From Apostichopus japonicus (lineage: Eukaryota > Echinodermata > Holothuroidea > Aspidochirotida > Stichopodidae): 64,000 nt of DNA. The notes below the pieces were generated by a model. The model searched no databases and had not been told where the DNA came from. It saw only the letters and a program-made list of their open reading frames with translations. Every line of letters begins with the position of its first letter. Within the stretch, counting starts at the first letter, position 1. Below, piece by piece: positions 51,187 through 59,600 of the stretch. The position numbers and the translations under genes were made by a program. The DNA lies in contig NC_092569.1 in NCBI RefSeq assembly GCF_037975245.1, positions 18,085,501 through 18,149,500 of the forward strand, in the 5' to 3' direction.

Positions 51187-51231
51187 AATGTTGCCCTAAG
51201 TGCTCTTTTTATCCTATGTCGCCCAACGGTC
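51187..51231 (-). repeat. Right terminal inverted repeat
   Basis: Ends GCCCAACGGTC, the inverse of the left end at 22104, and is followed within about 10 bases by (TA)n. Confidence 0.6.
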
Positions 51232-51241
51232 TAATTTAGAG

Positions 51242-51282
<41 letters not shown>
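51242..51282. repeat. (TA)n at the right border of the giant element
   Basis: About 20 TA units directly after the right inverted repeat. Confidence 0.96.
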
Positions 51283-51284
<2 letters not shown>

Positions 51285-51447
51285 AATCACAAATGATTTT
51301 CGAGTTGGTTAGCATCATGTTTGATCTCTGGAGTAAGGCAAAATATGTCACCGAAAACAGAACTAGTATTGTTCGATACAGGTGACAAACGCCTACAGTG
51401 GAATTACGACCTTCCTTACCGGTTTAGAACCTCTGGACATACAATCA

Positions 51448-51566
51448 GCGTCCATGGCCTAGTTGGTTAGGGTGTCCGCGTACAAAGCGGGAGGCCCGGG
51501 TTCGAATCCCGGTGGAGGCTGGAAGTTTTTACACTGTTCTTGATTTTCCAACTCATTACGATTTTC

Positions 51567-51571
<5 letters not shown>
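51448..51571 (+). mobile_element. tRNA-derived SINE-like unit
   Basis: A tRNA-like head (51448-51520) has a perfect A box (TGGCCTAGTTGG, 51455-51466) and B box (GGTTCGAATCC, 51499-51509), a five-pair anticodon stem and a good T arm. A short unrelated body follows, then a (TA)n tail. The acceptor stem has a G-G mismatch, the loop reads GTACAAA with a purine at position 32, and the predicted anticodon ACA is not a usual one. This favours a SINE or tRNA pseudogene over a working tRNA. Confidence 0.65.

Positions 51572-51632
<61 letters not shown>
51570..51632. repeat. (TA)n microsatellite, tail of the SINE-like unit
   Basis: About 31 TA units directly after the SINE-like body. Confidence 0.96.
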
Positions 51633-51635
<3 letters not shown>

Positions 51636-53572
51636 AGATTCTGAAAGCAACAACTATATAATGAATCAACTGGGCAGCCCTAGTCGAAACACAGGTCTGT
51701 TTGCGCCTTCTATTTCCTTTTCTTTTTCTTCTTTCCGTGTTTGTCATCATATTTGGAGGCTGTCTATATGTTTATAGTGTTGAAGGTACAACGTGAAATG
51801 TTTATCTTAAGTAGCACCGACACTTCAATATACAAGAACCACTACATGATGAAACTTGGGATTGAGTTCTCATAATTCCTTTTCCGTTGCAAAAGCGCTT
51901 CTAGGACAGCATTCTTGAACAGATTTCGTCGAACTGTATGTCCATACTACCCGTTTATAAGATCCCATATAGGAAGCTCACGGTTTGCCGACTTAAAGAA
52001 TCATGTTTTCTCAAAAGAATTAGGATAGTCTCCTCCCCCCCCCCAATCCCCTCCCACAACCCAGCACCTAACAAACAATTACATTCTGCATACGTTTAAT
52101 AAGTGGACCGATGAAAAAGTGACAGGGCGCCATTTCTTGAACATGAAAGGAGCTTTGAATGACCTCGGCAATAACTTCTGTCACGTGGAACAGTCTACGC
52201 AATTCCCGAATATGTTTTTGCCTCTTTTAGTAAGGTCTTGCTTTTTTATGATCATTGAGCAAAATTAAAAACAAGAACAATTAAAAGGGAAAAGAAAGCA
52301 GAAATATTAAATTTTGCTTCTAACAATGAGTACGTACATCTGTATATTTATTACAATACATAAAAATTAATGATATATGTAATTTTATTTTAATAAAACA
52401 TGGGGTAAATGTTCAAGCACCTTAGTTAAGTTGTGTGTACCTCCCTGCTTGTTGCTTAATCGCAGTTTTCGTTAAGTGTGAAATCAAGGACGTCATTCAA
52501 CCGTAACCTATTAATTCAGTTTTAAATCTTTTCCAGGAAATATCGTAGAAAATCCATAAATTCGTTCGCCAAGAACCTTGAAGACACTGTACATATATTT
52601 TCCATATCGAGCTGCATTTTTTTATACCCTGTTGCAAACCAGACACTTCTCAAGTCCTCTTTTCTCTAAGTGTCCATTCCCGTTACTTCCATTTCCAGTT
52701 TATTATCTTTATAAGAGCAGAGGTAAATCTTTCCGCACCCATGACAGAGATACTGACGGATTTAACGCAAATTGCGTCGTTCAAGTCTCAATGTGTGTTT
52801 GTCAAATTTATATTTCGACCTTTCCAGTTTACTGCCTTAAAAAGCGCAGTGAAAATGACACCGTCCTTTGCAAGTTTAATATTAATATTCATTATTTTTA
52901 TCGAGTTATCTGTCGTTAAACATTTTTAGCTGAATAAAATTCGCCAGATTTTTTAACGAGCCCGTAGATTCTACAAACTTTAATCAACATTTTCAAACCC
53001 CACCCAACAGATCATGCGCCAATTTAAATCCCTCTCTTTGTTTACGAACGTAAGGTTCGGGACTTACTTTCACTTTCGTGGCTATCCAGTGTTGAATAGT
53101 GTATTTCTTTCGGTCTTACCGATGTAGCTTGTACAATTATATCATTTCCTTCCATACAATGAATGAACAGGTATTTTCAGACTTTTCCACCGTGTAATTG
53201 GGTAAAAAAAAGTGGACGATACGAGTATATATAGGTTACATTTGTGTAATGGACATGCTAATATGGGCGGTCACAGAGAACTTACGGTAAATCGATCGCG
53301 CCATAAGGGCAACAGAAAATAATTTCTTTCTTTCGATTGCAACAGCTTTGCTCCATTAAACCACCTAGTCAGAGTGCATTTAGAATAAGAAATATTGAGT
53401 ATGCTGCGGAAGTTTGTTTTCCGAAATTCATCTGCAAACACGTATCGTATTGAGACTTTAAGCACCGAAGCGGCTGGTGGCACTTGATACACAATGTACA
53501 CATTGTTATGGGACACGATTTAACCATTTTCGGTACAGCAGTAGCTGTAACGCAGTGTTCCCAAATAATAAC

Positions 53573-53620
53573 CTAAATGGATACTGCCTAAATGGATACT
53601 GCCTAAATACTACCTAAATG
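53573..53620. repeat. Short tandem repeat, about 15-base unit
   Basis: About three imperfect copies of CTAAATGGATACTGC. Confidence 0.8.
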
Positions 53621-54367
53621 GAGGCAAAATAGGAAAATAACTAAATACAAAAAAAAGAACCCGGTTCGCTGAATTATCCCGGTACCGACTCCTGGCATTT
53701 CGTATCAGCATGATGCAGCATGTTACTTTAAAGGTTTGCTACGCTAATTGCTGTTATGCACGTCTTACATGGTTATATATTATTATGCTAATTTTTAAAC
53801 GTAGCGCACAATCAGTGCAGTTCCAAGATATGGTCGAGTAACCTTACAGAATGTTATATAACTTAGTTTGCAAGGAGTGGCTCGCTCTCTTCTCCAAGTG
53901 GCACCAGCCTGTACGTCACGTCTTGTCGAAACAACCATTAAGTCTGCCTAGCACTAACAAAAACCCACCTTAAGGTTCCGGCCTTTCTTCACCTTGTCAA
54001 CCAATCTGTGTGTAACTCTGTCTTAATTCTCTTTTGTATACCACCATGTTCCTGTTTTCTCCTGGTACTGTTATTTACCTGACATGGTCCTGTTCTCTTC
54101 CGGAACTGTTATTTTCATAAAGCGCCTTCCTGAAGCTTCCAGACCGCCCCCCCCATGTTACTTGAGCGAACACCGACTTCCCTGGGATGTGACACCCCGA
54201 CGAAGAGCCCAGCGGTAGCCGAGGTACCTTCACGCGTTAAGCTAACTTTAAGTATACCGGTACTAAATGGAGACTATAATGGAGGAAAAATAGGAAAATA
54301 GCTAAATACTACAAAAAGGACCCGGTTCGCTGAATTATCCCGGTGCCGACTCCTGGCATTTCATATC
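53614..54367. repeat. Direct-repeat pair of about 95-105 bases, 650 bases apart
   Basis: 53614-53706 and 54261-54367 share TAGGAAAATA, CCCGGTTCGCTGAATTATCC and CGACTCCTGGCATTTC. The unique sequence between them has no coding capacity that I recognise. It could be a small element with terminal direct repeats or a plain duplication; no primer-binding site or TG...CA ends were clear. Confidence 0.7.
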
Positions 54368-56344
54368 GGTAAACCTGTTACTTGGAATATATTGACAGAA
54401 TATACTTAATCCACGTGATTGAATAAACAAAGATATTCTTCGTTTTAGATATCTCTTACACCCATAGATATACTCCCGTCAGTTGGTACATCGGATCTAT
54501 GAAAATCCAAATACACACGTCGGTAGTCGAATGTGTGCAGGTTTCAATCGATTGTCCTCTTCTAGATATGCAAAATTATTACTACTTACAAATTTCGATG
54601 TAATTTCAATACTTTTGTCCGCAATAAACGAATAAAGTGTCACACAAAAGAATGTAAATTATGATATAAAGAGCTCGCTATGTGCATGGTTGGTATTATG
54701 TTAACGAAAGCGTTCTCAACTTGATGCCTGCATCAAATGTCCTTTGCTATCCTCTGTTTCCAAAGATAGCAGAAAATGAATGCGCCGTGCTCCTTTCACA
54801 AAGTTTCACATTTCTTTGTGTCTTTTCAAGGTCAATTTATGAAGCTACCTTCATTGATGTCTGACTTCATGATAAAATCTTCCTGCTTTATTCGAGAGAA
54901 AGATTAGTAATCTATGGTTGTAGTATCCATTTCAAGTGTAAAAATAAATCAAAGCACTACAATACAGTTCCAAAACTTTAGATTATTTCTCATCCTTCAT
55001 TGCATGCTATTATTACCTGAATGTTTTTCATCGCATTGATTTGTGTTTGTTTATGCAGAACAAGGCACTACGGCTATTGGTTTTATTAACTAGTATATTT
55101 CGAAATATTCCTCAAAATACAACTTTTTAACTCTGAAACTCTTCTATCAGCGGTTGCTCTCTACCACCCGATAAATCATAAGGCCAGTGTAAAATACCAA
55201 ATCGTTAATGATCAAAATCTGCACATTTTGAAAGACTACCATTCTTTTGAGAAAAAGCCAGTGTATCGAACGTTTTCGAAGGATTTGCAAACTTGATTAC
55301 GAGTATCTGATTTTAAGTGTTTAAAACTGACTAAAATCCGAGTCGGAAATCTACTGCATTATTAGAACAGGTGTGTCATGGTTATATTTGTGTGCACACA
55401 AGTAAGCAATAAGACATATCTCCCGAAAAATAAAAATATAAGGTTGTCTCGTTCTGTGTTCACTTGCAATGCCCCTTATGGTTTAAAAATACAGTAAAGA
55501 ATCAAATTCACACCATTTATGAAAACCGCATAGTAGGTATCGGCTACACGAGTCACTCCAAAGACATTTTACCAAATCTAATATGTTAGAATCATAACTC
55601 GGAGGCTTCAAGATGTTAGCCTACCAATAAAAAGAGGGTCTACCATATAGTCGGGAAAATAATCGTCAATAAAAACGACATTATGGTGTCGACTTAAATG
55701 GCAATAATATGTTTTGGTCTTTTCTTTTCTAAATCAGAGGCTCTATAAAACAGGTAGATGAATTTATCAACATATTCACACAACCAGGCACATACCTCAT
55801 CAAAGTAGAAATCATTCTTCGGGTAATTGTTTGTTAAGTTAAGAGATAGCACATTGATATGAGTCAATAAATAGTTGTTGGTGTTAATCATTTGACAAAA
55901 AGTAGGATGAAGCTATAGAAAGAAAAAGAGAACAACTATAATGTATTTCTGTATTTGTTCATTCTAATTTATTTTAACAGATTCGTTATAATTCAGTATT
56001 GTCAAATCTTTACCCCACTATTTTAGCGTTTTTACATCGTAATCCACAGTGATTAACAAATTGCCAACACGCAAAATTTCCCAATGAAATAAAAAATGTA
56101 TCTAAATTCTAAAATATAGTCAGAGTACTACTACAATTACTCTTCAAACGCTTCTGTAAATACAAAACCTCGCTAAGTCTTCTTTTTTGTCCTGATAGTT
56201 TATTGTTATCTGGAATACTCTGACCGGCGAGAATTATCGAAAGTAATGCATCGAACGAATGGAATATTTGAGGATCTTGAATCCTTGCAGTAGGATAGAC
56301 GTTTAGTCCTAAATTATTTGCATTAGGGAATTACTGTTGAATTA

Positions 56345-56350
56345 TTTATT
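56345..56350 (-). promoter_or_regulatory. Candidate poly(A) signal of FREP-R
   Basis: AATAAA on the minus strand, about 88 bases past the stop codon. Confidence 0.5.
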
Positions 56351-56437
56351 CTTAGTATAAGTGAGGACGGTTTTTGGCAAAAACATCCATAAAATGTCTT
56401 TTGTACTTCTTGTTCGCTTGGTTTCTTCAACACTTCA

Positions 56438-56679
56438 TCAGGTTCGAGGCCGTATTTTCATTTCTGTTGACCTTATGTTGGTATAACCACCCGGGAATCT
56501 ATACCAATAAATGGTATACGATCCAGTGTAAGGTGCATTGAGGTCACAATAATAATAATAATAATAGTGCCACCATCCGCTACTATAGTATTCGGCTAGG
56601 TCTAAACTAGAATAGTCGTCGTTGTCCTCGTCGCGTGTAGAGAATTCTTCACCGTTGTTATAATACATAGCGTCGTAAC
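56438..56679 (-). CDS. FREP-R exon 8 (FBG C-terminal third, Tyr-rich)
   Basis: Acceptor CTCTTACCTAG, phase 1. It encodes GYDAMYYNNGEEFSTRDEDN, then SSGWWHYYYYYYCDLNAPY, and ends TEMKIRPRT before the stop. The six consecutive Tyr are encoded by a TAT/TAC trinucleotide run. The segment is three codons shorter than in FREP-M. Confidence 0.88.
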
Positions 56680-59600
56680 CTAGGTAAGAGGAGGAAAAGA
56701 GAGTAAAAAATCACGAACAGTACAGAACGAATTGAAGGCAATAACTATTACAATTCTGATAGTATATTAAAATATTGACTGGTCATTTCATGATTTCATG
56801 GAGCTATTAAATATTAAAATTTGACAGTTTTGCTCTTCTTATTATCTTTCTATATTTTGTTGTTATCACAAGCTGTACTTTGTATAAGTTACTGTGTGAT
56901 GTTTTGACAGGCCTAAACATGTACTCGTGCATCCATTTAAGCATTTTTGTATGGGTATTGCTAATAAGAACAAAATACGGTGTGTGTACATATTGACTGT
57001 TATTTTGCTCCAATGTTTGTCATTGGACTAATGTTTTGTGTTACGAAAAAACGCAACCTTGTTTGTAAATGTGATCATGTATTCGGGATAGCTATCGGCA
57101 TGAGCCACTGAGGGTACTTAACACTAAATTTGTCGAGCAAGTGCTTGTATTTTGTTTATTATATCAAATTAACTGAAATTATTAACTTTTGTATAATAAT
57201 GTTCTGCATGACTATGACGGTACGACATTACGCCGGTTTTTATTTACTTATTTTCGGTTTAAGTTTTAGGTTATACCACTCTTGTTATATTTACACAATG
57301 AATCACCTGTCTGGTTCTTTCCCTCTCTTGATAAATCATGATGCTATATTTAACCATTGTGATTCCAAAGTTATTGTATTTCGGAATATTATATCGTTAG
57401 ACTATTGGTCTATTGTTTTCTTTCTGAAAATTGGAAAGCTAAATTCAAAATGACAAGTTGCAGCCGATACCAATTCAAATTAAAATGTTCTCCCAATCAT
57501 GTAAAGAATAATACATATCAAAATTGTATGTATACATTTATTTCCCTTATATACTTTTTGTTGGGTGTGAATGGGGGGGGGGGGCGGGAAGAGGCTGCAC
57601 TGCATAAACATGTTAAAAATCTGATAGCATCATCTGTATCGCTTTTGCCATTTGTGATTGTGGAGCTCCATGTATTTTACTTCACACTTAAAGCTGGTAT
57701 TCCATGTCATAAACACTGGGACGTTACGGCATTCTTAAATCATATTACATTTGTCCAGCCTGGTCGATTGAATGTGGTGAGAAGAGATGACGAACAGTCA
57801 CTTTAAAGATGAATATCTACGAGGTTAATCTATCATTCGTCCGATCTTGGATGCATCAAGTCATCTTGTTGCAGTTAATTAATGTTTAATTGGCGTTGTT
57901 ATGTACAATGAAATGTAAATATCATCTCCTAGTTTAATATACGGCACATATAGCTGCTATCGTAGGTATGGTAATAACGTCTTAATGTAAAGTTAATAGT
58001 GGATTCTCATGAGATATTTTGTTTTCTCTGTCTATCTTGAAAGCATTTAGCTTGTGGTAACTTCCCAAAAATAGTTTTAGTCGCATATGCCACAACTACA
58101 TACATTATATGGCTAATCACATTGCTTTTAATATCGATATTACATATTTGTCACATTTCATAAACGCTGAAAGAAGTCCGTTCAATCATAGGTCATTTAG
58201 CTATTATATTATTTGACTACCAGACACATCAGATTATATAATGTAGTTGGGAAAGAAGAAGAAGAACTCACCTACTGTACTGGAAGAGTCATAACCACTG
58301 ACGCTGAGCAAGTAATTAGTTCCCTCATTGCCTACGCTGAAGGAACTGTACTTTGCATAATAATGTTCTCCAGATTTGGAGACAAAGTCTATTCTTAGTT
58401 CATATTGGGTTTGGCTCGTCAAGGCTGCAAGTTTGTCATTGCCAAGCCAGAAACTTCCATTGATGTCGCCGAAACCATTTTTGTAATCGTTCCAGTATAG
58501 GTAAAAGTCGACACTACTATCAACACGGCGTTGAAAAACCTGTCAGTTCAGTAATTAAAAGAAGAAGGACTTAATCAATAAAAAAGCTGGTTATCGATCT
58601 CGAATGAACGGTAACTACTTTGCTACAAGGGTTATCATACATTTTCAAAACTTGGTATTAATTCAGATGCAAAAGTCAAAATATTTCATTGCTTCTCCAA
58701 CGGTAGAAGTGGAGCTTGTATTTTCATGCATATGATGAAATGAATTTAGGATCGAATTTCGATTTGAAAATGCAATGCAGTTTCTTTCAAATAACCACGA
58801 ACAAGACATGTCAAAAGCAACATGTCCAGGCAACTACAATTGTACATTATAAATAGAACTCCATTAATCAATCGCTATAATGATTGTCTATATAGGACGA
58901 AATATACATGACTCTCTAATTTGATAAAATATAATTTAGACTTACTTATAAGAAATATTCATACCAGAAAAGTTCTCCACGATACAGGAAACAAAATCAA
59001 TCAACTTGATAGACCTTCAACTCCACTATCCCAGTTCCCTTACATTAAGACAGAAACCGCTTTAGACTAAGTTTCAAAGTTAACAATATTTTTGGTGAGA
59101 TTTAATATCTTACAGCGTCCAGATGGACCACTGCATTTCCTTCTATAATCAGTTGTGAACCTGATAAGAAGTACAACAATGGCTACGAAATTTAAATGAA
59201 TGGAACGTTACCAATATTTAACCTTGAAATAACTAACACATGAATGGACAATCAGTTACATACCAACCAGCCTCCTCCATCTGTGACATCGCACGTGACC
59301 TGAAATGGCACATCTGTCCACCCAGCTGGTTGTATACTTTGCTTGCTATTCGATATTTCTCCTCTAAATCCACCACAGTCTGGGGAAGTGTCTTGAGTAC
59401 ACCGGACTCCGTCGCCCGTGTACCCTGTGTTACAGTAACACTTTAATATACCTCGTCGTTCCTCACAGTTAGCATTGGGACTGCACCGGTATGTATCGTC
59501 ACAGCTTAACAGACCGCCGTTGCAAGAACATCGTTTGGTACAAGTAGGGTTCACATATACTTCACCTTCCTAACAAGATGAAACGGTGAGCGTTTCAAGT

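Larger units (their letters stand above)
22104..51231. mobile_element. Putative giant TIR-bounded DNA element (about 29.1 kb) inserted in (TA)n
   Basis: The left end GACCGTTAGGCAACACTT (22104 on) matches in inverse the right end, whose complement reads GACCGTTGGGCGACAT (from 51231). After a short variable stretch both ends continue with GCACTTAGGGCA. Both are embedded in TA runs (21971-22098 and 51242-51282), as expected for an insertion at TA. The region interrupts the FREP array and carries two satellite arrays, a SET-like gene remnant and hairpins near both ends. I recognised no transposase, so the superfamily is unknown. Two unrelated events, with satellite-derived ends in inverse orientation, would be an alternative. 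Confidence 0.55.
45041..51231. repeat. Satellite array 2, about 209-bp unit, about 30 copies, reaching the element end
   Basis: Units share TAATTAATTACTTAGTTAAT, ACTGGAGTCCTAACAGTGG and usually two GTCGCCCTAAGTG(T/C)TG blocks about 20 bases apart. The GGAGTCCT word recurs at about 45131, 45341, 45549, 45751 and 45959, onward to 50782. A shorter unit of about 131 bases without the GCCCTAAG blocks appears near 46170, 46721, 47900 and 50782, giving higher-order repeats. The last partial unit (about 51134-51231) is the right end of the element itself. Confidence 0.95.
51633..56344. other. Intergenic region between the SINE-like unit and FREP-R
   Basis: No gene recognised. Overlapping open frames at 52578-52929, and others at 53271-53516 and 54682-54864, carry no motif I know. 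It contains the direct-repeat pair at 53614 and 54261. The right end (from about 56135) is the 3' flank shared with 7780-8060. Confidence 0.45.

Noticed and set aside
45041-51231. Telomere-like repeats, because CCCTAA/TTAGGG occurs in every unit
   Set aside because: The hexamer is never in tandem; it is part of a longer GTCGCCCTAAGTG block.
51448-51520. Functional tRNA gene
   Set aside because: Acceptor-stem mismatch, purine at position 32, unusual ACA anticodon, and an attached body and tail point to a SINE or pseudogene.
57130-57806. Plus-strand open frames in intron 7 of FREP-R as a gene or retroelement piece
   Set aside because: They overlap each other, lack known motifs, and have the intron's composition; nothing comparable was seen in FREP-M.
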